In this document: positions 53,662-61,973 of the stretch, piece by piece
Layout: every line of letters begins with the position of its first letter
How positions within the stretch are numbered: position 1 is the first letter of the stretch
From: an uncultured Spirochaetales bacterium
GTDB taxonomy: Bacteria > Spirochaetota > Spirochaetia > Sphaerochaetales > Sphaerochaetaceae
DNA: 64,000 bases
Direction of reading: 5' to 3'
Assembly (NCBI GenBank): GCA_944390865.1
Contig: CALXRC010000008.1
Span: 1 to 64,000, forward strand
Position numbers and translations under genes: made by a program
Notes under the pieces: generated by a model
What the model saw: only the letters and a program-made list of their open reading frames with translations
Databases searched by the model: none
Told to the model about the DNA's origin: nothing

Positions 53662-54534
53662 TCAGTGTTTCCTGTATTTGAGCTTGTCGCGCTGAACCTG
53701 CTCAATAGGAAGGATCTCTTCCTTCTTGTATGTGAGAGATTCATAGACATTGTTGAGATCCCTTACCAGCGACTTGATCCCATATGGCTCAAGAGATGCT
53801 GCATGGTCAGTTCCCTTCCATGTCCTGTCAAGCGTGTAATGCCTTTCAATGATATGAGCCCCAAGAGTGTAGGCTGCAACATCAACAGCAATGCCAAGAT
53901 GATGTCCTGAGAATCCTATTGACTTCACTCTTGAACTGTACTTTTCCATAAGCCTCCTGATCTCAAGCAGACAGATGTCCTGATATGGAACAGGATAGCC
54001 TGAAGTGCAGTCAAAGATGACAAGATCCTTCGCCCTCCCATTGGCTTCAAACAGCTGCACTATCTTTTCTTCTTCCTCATGTGTCGTCATGCCGAATGAC
54101 AGCTGTATCTCTCCCTTGTAGTTGTCGCAGAGCCACTGAAGCATCTCAAAGTGTGTGTTGCATGCTGAGGGAATCTTGATGAACTGCGGCTTGAGAGATG
54201 CGATCTCCTTTGCGCTTGTCATATCCCATACAGAGGTAGAGTAGATAATCCCCGCCTGTTCGCACCATTCTTTCAGCTGTGCATGCTGGTCAACAGTGAA
54301 CTCAAGTGCTTCTCTGTGTTCTCCATAGGTCTTGCCGTAGGAATTCTCAGGGTGGGGGTGAGGAGCATTGTACTGCTCTGGTGTAAGAAGCTCTTTCGGA
54401 CAGCGCTTCTGGAATTTGATCGCATCTGCCTTGCAGTAGATCGCTGCTGTGTTGATCAGCTCATGTGCAATTTCCATCTCTCCCTTGTGATTGCATCCTG
54501 CCTCTGCTATTACAAACGGTTTCTCGTATCTCAT
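53662..54534 (-). CDS. neuB: NeuB-family nonulosonic acid synthase, copy 2
   Basis: Protein and coding DNA are identical to copy 1 at 40256-41128 over all 873 bp, from start codon to stop codon, with different bases immediately outside both ends. Like copy 1 it lacks the C-terminal SAF domain. Here AAGGA about 8 nt before ATG provides the ribosome site, and the KdsC-like phosphatase gene follows directly. The identity means very recent duplication or gene conversion. Confidence 0.88.
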   Translation of the reverse strand: MRYEKPFVIAEAGCNHKGEMEIAHELINTAAIYCKADAIKFQKRCPKELLTPEQYNAPHPHPENSYGKTYGEHREALEFTVDQHAQLKEWCEQAGIIYSTSVWDMTSAKEIASLKPQFIKIPSACNTHFEMLQWLCDNYKGEIQLSFGMTTHEEEEKIVQLFEANGRAKDLVIFDCTSGYPVPYQDICLLEIRRLMEKYSSRVKSIGFSGHHLGIAVDVAAYTLGAHIIERHYTLDRTWKGTDHAASLEPYGIKSLVRDLNNVYESLTYKKEEILPIEQVQRDKLKYRKH

Positions 54535-54632
54535 TTAGTTAGTCCTTATCATGAGCATTATAGCATCATCTTCAAGGCTGAACGCAAGCTTCGCATGCTG
54601 TGTCTGCATCTTGCATTGAGAATGGCGGCATA

Positions 54633-54658
54633 TAATAAAAATGCCCGGCGAACCGGGC
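54633..54658 (-). terminator. Rho-independent terminator of the small outer-membrane protein gene
   Basis: On the minus strand, GCCCGG-TTCG-CCGGGC (54658 to 54643) is followed by ATTTTTATT. The UUCG loop and U-tract make it a textbook terminator, 27 nt past the stop of the barrel gene. Confidence 0.85.
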
Positions 54659-54684
54659 AAATATATTTGTAATTCCTGATGGAA

Positions 54685-55353
54685 TCAGAATGCGTAGGAA
54701 ACACCGACTCTTGGAGTGATAGACATTGCAAAGCCTTCGATGAACTTTTCCTCGTTCATAACAGCTGATTCAATTGTCAGATGGTTCATGACTGTGAACC
54801 CAAAGTCAACACCGCCGAAGATCTGGAAGCTGCCAATGCTGTAGACAAGATCTGTGTTGGCGACAAGCTCAAGGTTATGAGTATGTGTTTTCAGCTCTAC
54901 AAAAGCACCGGGGTATCCGGTAGGCATATTGACTTTATTTCCAACGATGTATGTGTACTGGAGGCCGGCACCCATTCTCAGATCAAGGCTGTCTGTCAGG
55001 CCGAGTCTGTACTGGAAAGTCACTGCTGGAGCAATCCTAAATCCTGCAATAGGGTTTTTTCCTCCAACCATGTCAAGAATATCTTCATCCACAGATGTAC
55101 CGTAATTGAAACCAAAGCCAAGCTTTGCTCCGATACCGATTGTCTGTGCTTCATTGAAGTAGTAAGCTCCCTCAACATTCACATCCCAGTCATAGTCTGT
55201 TACGGAGCTTGAAGGGAATCCAATATTCTTGTAATCATCTGAATTGTTGATCTCGAATGCAGGTCCTGTTGTAACGCCAATCCAGCTTTCACCAGCAGCA
55301 AGAGGGCTGAGGACAGCAACAAGGGCAATAAGAGCCAGTGCGATCTTTTTCAT
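54685..55353 (-). CDS. Small outer-membrane beta-barrel protein, 222 aa
   Basis: A signal peptide (MKKIALALIALVAVLSPLAAG) is followed by eight or so amphipathic strands with Gly/Tyr pairs (GIGAKLGFGFNYGT, FRIAPAVTFQYRLG, GAGLQYTYIVG) and the terminal VGVSYAF. The size fits an OmpW/OmpX- or P13-like eight-stranded barrel. AAGGAG precedes ATG. A strong terminator and an inverted repeat at its promoter suggest a separately regulated, well-expressed gene. Confidence 0.78.
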   Translation of the reverse strand: MKKIALALIALVAVLSPLAAGESWIGVTTGPAFEINNSDDYKNIGFPSSSVTDYDWDVNVEGAYYFNEAQTIGIGAKLGFGFNYGTSVDEDILDMVGGKNPIAGFRIAPAVTFQYRLGLTDSLDLRMGAGLQYTYIVGNKVNMPTGYPGAFVELKTHTHNLELVANTDLVYSIGSFQIFGGVDFGFTVMNHLTIESAVMNEEKFIEGFAMSITPRVGVSYAF

Positions 55354-55370
55354 ACTAGTTTTCTCCTTAA

Positions 55371-55404
55371 TGTCAATTTTGACAGTTATACAATTTTTGT
55401 CAAA
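55371..55404. promoter_or_regulatory. Operator-like inverted repeat upstream of the small barrel gene
   Basis: TTTGACA (55378-55384) and TGTCAAA (55398-55404) are perfect inverted arms 13 nt apart, with a third TGTCAA at 55371-55376. On the minus strand TATAAC lies between the arms and fits a -10, so a repressor bound here would block the promoter. Confidence 0.5.
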
Positions 55405-55467
55405 CTGTATGAGTATTTAGCATGTGCCGCATGAAAATGTCAATAATCACAAATTTGACTGCTGTTG

Positions 55468-55497
55468 TTGTCTTTTGGCGCTTTTAGTGACTATCAT
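55468..55497 (+). promoter_or_regulatory. Promoter of the aldehyde:ferredoxin oxidoreductase-like gene
   Basis: TTGTCT (55468-55473), an 18-nt spacer and TATCAT (55492-55497). ATG 55508 is 10 nt further on with no Shine-Dalgarno sequence, so the leader would be about 3 nt. Confidence 0.5.
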
Positions 55498-55507
55498 TAG
55501 TTTCATT

Positions 55508-57070
55508 ATGGATGGAAGGATAATTTATCTGTCACTGGGTGATGAAAGCATCAGGGAGGAGCGTGTTCAGGCTCTTGATGTCAGTTCATTGTATGCTCTG
55601 GCAGATGATGCAGCTTTCGTATTTGTCTTCTATCCTTCAGGCGGAACGCTCGCAATCTACAAGAGCAGGCAGAACGGAAAAATTGCCAGAGACAGTGCGA
55701 ACAGCCGGCTTGCCGCAAAGCTCAGCGCGATGGGAATCTGTGCTCTTGTCGTGAATGGCAGTGCCCATAAACTGAGCTATCTTTATGTCAGCGATGATGA
55801 CCTGTCCCTGTACCACTGCGAGAATATCAGATTCTCTTCGCCTCAGCGTTTCTTTCAGGTTCTTTCATCTGATGAAGCTGACGGTTTCATTGCGATAGGA
55901 GAGGCAGGTGAGAGGCAGAGTCCTGTTGCCGCCTGCTGCTGCGACAGCACGCTTGCCATCGGGCGCGGCGGACTTGCTGCGATGATGGGGAGCGCCAATT
56001 TCAAGGGGCTGATCTGCCACAGCACGAAAGCCGTCATGGCTGAGAAGGACAGACGCGGCCTCAGGAGCGAGCTGGAAAAAAACATAAGTCTCTATGGAAG
56101 CGCCGCCCTTGTTGACACCGGCCTTGAAAATGGCTGGATGGCTGTAAAGCATTACCAGGGGTATTACGATCCGCGTATTTCCAGCCTGAATGGGAAAATG
56201 GCTTGCCGGAGCTTCAACGTTGAACATACCGGCTGTCCCAGCTGTGCGCTTTCATGCCAGCTTGAGGACAGGGATTCCGGACGCATTCTTCCTTCCTGGC
56301 ATGAAGCAATGGCGCTTGGAAGCAATCTTGGAATTTTCTCTCTGAGCAAGGTTGCAGTGCTGAAGGATTGCTGCATGCAGTACGGGCTTGACTGTGTTGA
56401 TACAGGGGAGATCCTTTCCTATCTGAGGACGCAGACAGCTCTGCCGTATACTTATCCCCAGCTTGCGGACGCAGGCATTGATGAGATATGCAGGACTATA
56501 GGACAGATCGGAGCAAGAAAAGGCAGCGGAGAACTTGTTTCCGCAGGACTTTCTGCACTGCCTGAGGCTCCTGGCATCAGCAGCAGAAGCTGCGCATATG
56601 ATCTGAGAGGCGCGCACTGCCAGGCCGTCTTCTCAATGCTTGGGGAAAACAGCCCGTGCTTTGCCGATCTTGTATACAATTTCAGAAAGCATCTGGACAG
56701 CGAGCTGACCGGCCGCCTTGCAGCCTGGCTGCGCATTTACACTCATGCACTTGAGAACAGGGGCATTTCTCCTGTCAGCCTTGTGCGCGGCTTTTTCAAT
56801 CCGGGACTTCTTTTTCTGGTCAGAACTCCTGCCTCCCTCAGGCTTTTCGCAAAGGGAAGGCAGAAGAGGGACACAGCTCTTATCCGGGAAGGATATGAGT
56901 CTGTCAGTGCATTTTCCAGACTTTTTGGTCCGTTTGAAGCCCTTCCTGATCTTTTTCTCTCTCCGGGCTGTGTCGGCTATACTCCTGAGGTGAATGTGAC
57001 AAAGCTCATGCTTGGCTATGATGAAGAGCTGGAATACATCAGGAAAAAGTACTGCGCTGAAGCGACATGA
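55508..57070 (+). CDS. Divergent aldehyde:ferredoxin oxidoreductase-like protein
   Basis: A 520-aa protein of the AOR family. N-terminal barrel features remain (DGRIIYLSLGD, AKLSAMGICALVVNGSAHKLSYLYV, GRGGLAAMMGSANFKGLI), the Fe-S motif C-x2-C-x3-C is in TGCPSCALSC, and CVDTGEILSYL matches the pterin-side helix. The usual early GGRG-LA pterin-binding segment and the GP-TG stretch of tungsten enzymes are not apparent, and it is about 80 residues shorter than typical AORs. It may have lost or changed catalysis. ATG 55508 is chosen over 55424, whose extra residues are Cys-rich and contain the promoter. Confidence 0.68.
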   Translation: MDGRIIYLSLGDESIREERVQALDVSSLYALADDAAFVFVFYPSGGTLAIYKSRQNGKIARDSANSRLAAKLSAMGICALVVNGSAHKLSYLYVSDDDLSLYHCENIRFSSPQRFFQVLSSDEADGFIAIGEAGERQSPVAACCCDSTLAIGRGGLAAMMGSANFKGLICHSTKAVMAEKDRRGLRSELEKNISLYGSAALVDTGLENGWMAVKHYQGYYDPRISSLNGKMACRSFNVEHTGCPSCALSCQLEDRDSGRILPSWHEAMALGSNLGIFSLSKVAVLKDCCMQYGLDCVDTGEILSYLRTQTALPYTYPQLADAGIDEICRTIGQIGARKGSGELVSAGLSALPEAPGISSRSCAYDLRGAHCQAVFSMLGENSPCFADLVYNFRKHLDSELTGRLAAWLRIYTHALENRGISPVSLVRGFFNPGLLFLVRTPASLRLFAKGRQKRDTALIREGYESVSAFSRLFGPFEALPDLFLSPGCVGYTPEVNVTKLMLGYDEELEYIRKKYCAEAT

Positions 57071-57584
57071 TGACCTTGTTGTTTTTCAGCTTCCTTACTT
57101 CAACTGCCTTTTCGCTAATGACTGCATAGGTTGCCTTGTATTCGCTCCTGGGGCGGGCAGGGGAACCTGGATTCAGATGTATTATTCCTCTCTCATCCTT
57201 CTCAAGCAGCGGCACATGGGTGTGTCCCTGGACAAAGATATCGCCGCTGACAAGCGGATAGGGAAAGGCGGAAACATCCCAGATGCTGTGCCCGTGCGTC
57301 ATTCCCACATGGCTGCCGTCAGGGCAGGCAAGATAGGCAGTCTCCTGAGGAATTGCCAGGTTTGAATCCCTGAAGTCCCACAGCCAGTCGCAGTTGCCTT
57401 TTACCGCGACATAGGAAAAAGATGCGTTATGCAGCAGCAGCGAGACTGCCGGAGTCTTTGGACAGAGATCTCCTGCAATAAGGAGCTTGTCCGCTCCCTC
57501 AGCCTGTGCTGTGGCAATTATGTCATTAAGGATGGCCCCGTCGCTGTGGATGTCGCCTGTGACAAACCAAAGAAAACTGCTCAT
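57039..57584 (-). CDS. YfcE/MJ0936-type metallophosphoesterase
   Basis: About 181 aa with the calcineurin-like fold motifs: GDIHSD, LIAGDLC, VKGNCDW, TGHGHS replaced by MTHGHSIW, and VQGHTHVP. These supply the usual Asp/His/Asn ligands for two Mn ions. The family hydrolyses phosphodiesters; the physiological substrate is unknown. ATG 57584 is favoured, with TATTAT (57596 to 57591) preceded by TGG only 6 nt upstream and no ribosome site. Its 3' end overlaps the convergent AOR-like gene by 32 nt. Confidence 0.85.
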   Translation of the reverse strand: MSSFLWFVTGDIHSDGAILNDIIATAQAEGADKLLIAGDLCPKTPAVSLLLHNASFSYVAVKGNCDWLWDFRDSNLAIPQETAYLACPDGSHVGMTHGHSIWDVSAFPYPLVSGDIFVQGHTHVPLLEKDERGIIHLNPGSPARPRSEYKATYAVISEKAVEVRKLKNNKVIMSLQRSTFS

Positions 57585-57700
57585 AACAGAATAATACCAG
57601 AGCAATAATAGTTTTGCACTCAGTTTTGCAATTGATGACTGGCCTTATTTTCTGTATTATTTTTCTTGAAGACTTATATCACTTTTTTTGAGGTGTCGCT

Positions 57701-58633
57701 ATGATTGAGAGATATCTGGAAATGAGGGATGGACACAGACTTTTCCTGCGCTGCTGGAATGATGTCAGCTGTGAGCCAGTCGCAACACTTCACATCAACC
57801 ATGGAATGGCTGAACATTCTCTGCGCTATGATGACTTTGCCAGATATCTGAATGTCAGAGGCATTGTCGTCTATGCTCAGGATCACAGAGGCCATGGCCT
57901 GACAAAGGAAGAAGAGGAGAAGGGCTGGTTTGCTCCTTCTGACGGCTGGTCCGTCGTCACAGGAGATGCAATTGCTGTTGACCAGCTGGTGATGAACGAG
58001 TACGAGAACCTGCCTCATTTCGTCATGGGACATTCTATGGGCTCTTTTATAACCCGCACTGTGCTCACAAAAGTGTCCGATTATTTTTCTGCCGCAATCA
58101 TCATGGGCACTGGAGCGGGACAGGGAATAAAAGGCTCTATAGGAAAGGCCATTGCCTCCTCCCATGTGAGAAAGCATGGTTCCAGAATGCCGGATCATAT
58201 GATGAACAGGCTCAGCTTCGGAAGCTACAACAACCATTTCAAGCCTGTCAGAACTGAGTATGACTGGCTGACTAGGGATGAGAATGAAGTGCAGAAGTAT
58301 ATTGATGATCCCCTGTGCGGCTTTGTATGTTCTTCTCAGTTCTATGTCGATCTGCTTACAGGAATCGAGATTGCCAATGACAGAAAGCTTGCCAGAAAGG
58401 TTTCTCCTGTGCTTCCTATGCTTATCGTCTCTGGAAGTGATGATCCTGTCGGCGGTTATGGCAAGGGGATCAGAAAGGTCTGCCAGCTTTATGAGGATGC
58501 CGGCCTTTATGATGTCAGGATGAAGCTTTTTGAGCATGACAGGCATGAAATTCTTAATGAGCTTGATAAAAAAGAGGTATACGCTTATCTTGCAGACTAT
58601 CTGAATGAGATGCTTGAAAGGATTGACTCATGA
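57701..58633 (+). CDS. Alpha/beta hydrolase, monoacylglycerol lipase-like
   Basis: A 310-aa serine hydrolase (Hydrolase_4): HGMAEHSLRYDDFARYL, AQDHRGHGLT, nucleophile elbow GHSMGS, acid SGSDDPVG and base His in EHDRHEIL. These features match bacterial monoacylglycerol lipases and lysophospholipases. GAGGTG 5 nt before ATG supports the start. It overlaps the BrkB-family gene by 4 nt, so the three-gene unit (hydrolase, BrkB-like, hypothetical) is one operon, possibly concerned with the envelope. Confidence 0.86.
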   Translation: MIERYLEMRDGHRLFLRCWNDVSCEPVATLHINHGMAEHSLRYDDFARYLNVRGIVVYAQDHRGHGLTKEEEEKGWFAPSDGWSVVTGDAIAVDQLVMNEYENLPHFVMGHSMGSFITRTVLTKVSDYFSAAIIMGTGAGQGIKGSIGKAIASSHVRKHGSRMPDHMMNRLSFGSYNNHFKPVRTEYDWLTRDENEVQKYIDDPLCGFVCSSQFYVDLLTGIEIANDRKLARKVSPVLPMLIVSGSDDPVGGYGKGIRKVCQLYEDAGLYDVRMKLFEHDRHEILNELDKKEVYAYLADYLNEMLERIDS

Positions 58634-59916
58634 GCGAAACAAAGAAAGGAGCACAGGAGCCTAAGCATGGTTTCTGGGCTCATCTGGGCGATATTCTGCA
58701 GGACAGCAGGGAAGTAATCTGGCGTGCGGTTCTCAGCATGTGGCAGAGCAACGTGTCACTGATGGCTTCCGGTCTTGTCTATTCCACTCTGGTCGCCCTT
58801 GTTCCATGCATTACCTTCTTCATGGCATTCCTGACTGTCTTTGACCTGATCGCGCCATTCATGAGCGCGCTTTCCGCGCTTTTCGAGGATCTCTTCGGCT
58901 CTGTTCTCGGAGGACAGCTGCTGGCGCTCATCAATCAGTTCTCGTCAAATGCCATGGGGCTCGGCGTGTTCGGCCTTGTCTCCTTCATCATCACTGCCAC
59001 AATGCTTGTCAACAAGGTCTATACTGTGCTGAACCAGATCTTCCGAACTCAGCCAAGCACTGGAAGCTTCAAGAGATTCACGACCTTCCTCTCTTTCCTG
59101 ATTCTTGCCGTTGTCTGTCTGGCGCTTTTCCTGGCTGTCAACTCATCACTGATGACCATGATAACGAATCAGCTTGCAGGCGATGAGCCGGGAAGCAGCA
59201 GCGTTGTCTCCCAGCTGGCAGGCGCTCTTCTGAGCTTCACAGTCGCAACTCTGCTTCTGTTCCTGCTCTTTTACTTTGTCCCGAATACAAAGGTCAGGTC
59301 CCGTTCCGCGCTTCTGGGCTCTGTTGTCGGCGCCTTCAGCCTGATCATCCTTTTCAATGTCTTCAAAATGATTGTCTCACGCATGGTGAGCTATTCTGTC
59401 ATATACGGCTCTCTCGCATCGCTTTTCTTTGTCCTGCTTTTCCTGTATGTCTGCTGGTACATTATCCTGACAAGTGCAGAGATCATCTATGTGCATCAGT
59501 TCAGGCCTCAGAGCAGCCAGCTGACAGGAGGTCCTGAGAATCCGGCAAGACAGTTCACTGACGCGGTCAACATGATGATGCTGATCGGGCAGAGCTACAA
59601 GACAGGGCAGGGCCCTGTCAGCAGAAAGAATCTGACAAGGCGTCTGGCTGTTACTCCGTCGAATCTGAACGGATATATCAGCACGCTGGTCAAGCATAAC
59701 CTGATTGTCGAGATAAATACGGGCAAAGCCGCCAGCTATATGCCATCCCGTCCTCTTGATCAGATCCGTCTCACTGATATTTTTGATGCTGTCTACGGTT
59801 TTGATCCATATGCCCAGTCTGACACAGCCGGAGAGGCGGTGGCAGAACAGATCAGGCTTTCGTCAATCGACTCTCTGTCTGATCTCACTCTTGAAAACCT
59901 GCTGGAGAGAATCTGA
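58630..59916 (+). CDS. YihY/BrkB-family inner-membrane protein
   Basis: A 428-aa protein. Six membrane helices occupy residues about 30-300 (SLMASGLVYSTLVALVPCITFFMAF, GLVSFIITATMLVNKVYTVLN, LLFLLFYFVPNTKVR, FVLLFLYVCWYIILTSAEIIYV), typical of the BrkB family formerly annotated RNase BN. A C-terminal cytoplasmic extension (about 310-428) contains a winged-helix-like TRRLAVTPSNLNGYISTLVKHNLIVEI, as in longer family members. Function is unproven. Start and stop overlap neighbouring genes by a few bases. Confidence 0.86.
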   Translation: MSETKKGAQEPKHGFWAHLGDILQDSREVIWRAVLSMWQSNVSLMASGLVYSTLVALVPCITFFMAFLTVFDLIAPFMSALSALFEDLFGSVLGGQLLALINQFSSNAMGLGVFGLVSFIITATMLVNKVYTVLNQIFRTQPSTGSFKRFTTFLSFLILAVVCLALFLAVNSSLMTMITNQLAGDEPGSSSVVSQLAGALLSFTVATLLLFLLFYFVPNTKVRSRSALLGSVVGAFSLIILFNVFKMIVSRMVSYSVIYGSLASLFFVLLFLYVCWYIILTSAEIIYVHQFRPQSSQLTGGPENPARQFTDAVNMMMLIGQSYKTGQGPVSRKNLTRRLAVTPSNLNGYISTLVKHNLIVEINTGKAASYMPSRPLDQIRLTDIFDAVYGFDPYAQSDTAGEAVAEQIRLSSIDSLSDLTLENLLERI

Positions 59917-60371
59917 TGCTTGTTGATATCAATCGTTCCCGTCCGATGAATGTTCATGATTATCCTTCCCTGCCTGCGGCAGGCTCAGGCCTGATCCGCC
60001 GCTTCAGGGCAGGAGAAGTTGAGCTGCTGTTTGAAAAGGCCCCGGTCTGTGCCAGCGGCGATGACTTGTCATACATTCATTATTCGCTGCTTGCGCTTTA
60101 TGACGGCAGACTTTACTGTGCCGTGTCGGCAGAGTCGCTTGACCTGCGCTCTCTTGCCTCATCCCTCGGCACATCAGTCAAGGAAGTCCAGAGGGATTAT
60201 GGTACAAAAGGCTTTCTCTCTGAGCCTGTGCTTGTCATTTACGGTGACGGACAGAGAGAGGAGCTCGGCCCGGTCAGCGTCGAGCTGAAAGAGGAATTCA
60301 TCCTTCCTCTGCTGATGGATTACATTCTTGACAGTCTTGACATCCCTGACGACCCAGTGCCTTTGAACTAG
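59916..60371 (+). CDS. Hypothetical protein, 151 aa
   Basis: Unrecognised. A soluble, acidic protein without signal peptide or membrane segment. Its ATG overlaps the BrkB-like stop (TGATG), so it is translationally coupled and probably real. The middle, RLYCAVSAESLDLRSLASSLGTSVKEVQRDY, resembles a small DNA- or nucleotide-binding helix pair but is not diagnostic. It converges on a GT4 gene whose stop lies directly after its own. Confidence 0.65.
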   Translation: MLVDINRSRPMNVHDYPSLPAAGSGLIRRFRAGEVELLFEKAPVCASGDDLSYIHYSLLALYDGRLYCAVSAESLDLRSLASSLGTSVKEVQRDYGTKGFLSEPVLVIYGDGQREELGPVSVELKEEFILPLLMDYILDSLDIPDDPVPLN

Positions 60372-61589
60372 CTAGATCCAGGGGAACATATTCATGATCT
60401 TATGATAGACAGGCGAGAAGAAGAGGGCATTGTGCGGCCTGTATTCCCTGATTGCATCTTCGTACAGGCTCTGCATTGCTGATGCAAATCTTTCAGCACC
60501 GAACTTGTCTATCACTGTCTGCTGCGCTTTTCTGCTCATTTCCGGATGCAGCTCAGGATTCGTGAAGTAGTATTCAAGCTTTGTCTTGAATTCATCTTTT
60601 GTCTCGAACAGATAGCTGTTGTTTCCGTCATCAACTACGCCGTCAAGACATTTGTCCTTGCGGCAGAGCAGGGGCGTTCCCGCAGCCATTGCCTCTATGT
60701 ATGTCAGCCCCTGGGTCTCACTTGTGGATGCAGAGATGAAGATATCTCCAAGCTTGTAGAAAAGAGGGACGCGCTCCTGCTCAATCATTCCGGTGAATAT
60801 GACTTTGCTGCTTATGGGGCTTTTGTTCACATGCTCTTCTATTTCCCTGCGGTCAGGCCCGTCTCCTATGATGACGAACTGGAAGGGCTTGTCAGCATAA
60901 CCTCCCAGATAGTCCACAAGCTGGATTATGTTCTTCTCTTTTCCAAGCCTGCCCAGATAGATTATCGTCTTCAGGTCTTTGCTGATTCCGTAATGCTGCC
61001 TTATTTCATCCAGAGCCTCTTCGTCCGGCACAGCCAGGAAGCGCTCCAGATCAAGTCCTGTCGGTATTATGCGCAGCGGAGTCTTGATTCCATAGCCTGT
61101 AATCTGCCTGGCTGTCTTTTCTGTAGGGCAGATAAGATAGGTCATGTATCCGCTGACATAGCTTATGTAATGCTTGAGCAGTATGCGTCCGAACTTCTTG
61201 CTCAGTGCGACGTAGTGGACATAGTCCTCATAATCCGTATGATAAGTCAGCACCATCGGACAGCGGCAGGCTCTGTAAATATGCTTTGCCAGAAAGAAAG
61301 TGGAGAATTCCGTGTTGCAGTGGATCACGTCCGGCTTCCAGTTGATCAGGCGGTCTATATGGGCCCTGTTCACCGGATGCTTTATCCTCACATCCGGATA
61401 GATCTTGTCTGCATCAAAGCTGCCTATGTAGACAATGTCCCCGTTCACGTGTGTTGTTGTATCTTCTGACAGTGTGAGCACTTTGACTTCATGGCCAAGA
61501 AGCTCAAGGTATTTTTTCAGAGTCATTACAGAAGTAACAACTCCGCTTATCGCAGGAAAATATCTGTCAGTGCACAGCAATACTTTCAT
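60372..61589 (-). CDS. GT4-family glycosyltransferase
   Basis: A 405-aa GT-B enzyme: TDRYFPAISGVVTSVMTLKKYLELLGHEV, CNTEFSTFFLAKHIYR, LTYHTDYEDYVHYV, PTGLDLERF, IYLGRLGKEKNIIQLVDYL, VIGDGPDRREIE, SASTSETQGLTYIEAMAAGTPLL. The TYHTDYEDY motif and overall shape resemble diacylglycerol alpha-glucosyltransferases and the GT4 at 14.4 kb, so a membrane glycolipid role is likely. GTGAAG precedes ATG. The last bases abut the hypothetical gene on the other strand. Confidence 0.82.
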   Translation of the reverse strand: MKVLLCTDRYFPAISGVVTSVMTLKKYLELLGHEVKVLTLSEDTTTHVNGDIVYIGSFDADKIYPDVRIKHPVNRAHIDRLINWKPDVIHCNTEFSTFFLAKHIYRACRCPMVLTYHTDYEDYVHYVALSKKFGRILLKHYISYVSGYMTYLICPTEKTARQITGYGIKTPLRIIPTGLDLERFLAVPDEEALDEIRQHYGISKDLKTIIYLGRLGKEKNIIQLVDYLGGYADKPFQFVIIGDGPDRREIEEHVNKSPISSKVIFTGMIEQERVPLFYKLGDIFISASTSETQGLTYIEAMAAGTPLLCRKDKCLDGVVDDGNNSYLFETKDEFKTKLEYYFTNPELHPEMSRKAQQTVIDKFGAERFASAMQSLYEDAIREYRPHNALFFSPVYHKIMNMFPWI

Positions 61590-61691
61590 ATCTTCACCAC
61601 TATATTATTAAGCATAAATGTTCTTGCCTGCAAGGAAAAGAGGTGTTAACAGATTTGTAATATTTTCAGACAGCATACAGCCATAGCGTCA

Positions 61692-61925
61692 TCAGGTCTG
61701 CTTCAGGCTGCGCCTTAGACGAGCAAGCTCTGCATTCAGTTCTGCTTCATCCTTCTCCTTCTGCTCAATTCTCTGTCTGACAGAATCTGCCTCTGCTTCA
61801 TTTCCTGTCAGTCTGGCAACTTCCAGCTGCAGATACAGAGGATCAATATTGTGCTCAATGGCTTCTTCATAAAGATCTGTTTTTTCTTTCACAATGCGAT
61901 TTGCGATGATTTCAGCATTTTCCAT
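61692..61925 (-). CDS. Small coiled-coil hypothetical protein, 77 aa
   Basis: A charged helical protein (MENAEIIANRIVKEKTDLYEEAI, then RQRIEQKEKDEAELNAELARLRR) with coiled-coil heptad character and no membrane segment. ATG 61925 is chosen. TAGGAT preceded by TGC (61938 to 61933) ends 7 nt before it, and an ATG at 61934 overlaps that -10. Divergent from the MFS gene with 48 bp between the two starts. Unrecognised family; reality supported by the clean frame and promoter. Confidence 0.5.
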   Translation of the reverse strand: MENAEIIANRIVKEKTDLYEEAIEHNIDPLYLQLEVARLTGNEAEADSVRQRIEQKEKDEAELNAELARLRRSLKQT

Positions 61926-61973
61926 ACTTCGCATCCTAGCACAAAAACGCTAAGAAGCGCTAAATTATCCGGC

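Noticed and set aside
57674-58546. 290-aa open frame on the - strand
   Set aside because: It lies wholly antisense to the alpha/beta hydrolase, whose catalytic motifs are clear.
60546-61469. 307-aa open frame on the + strand
   Set aside because: Antisense shadow of the GT4 gene with its canonical motifs; no independent support.
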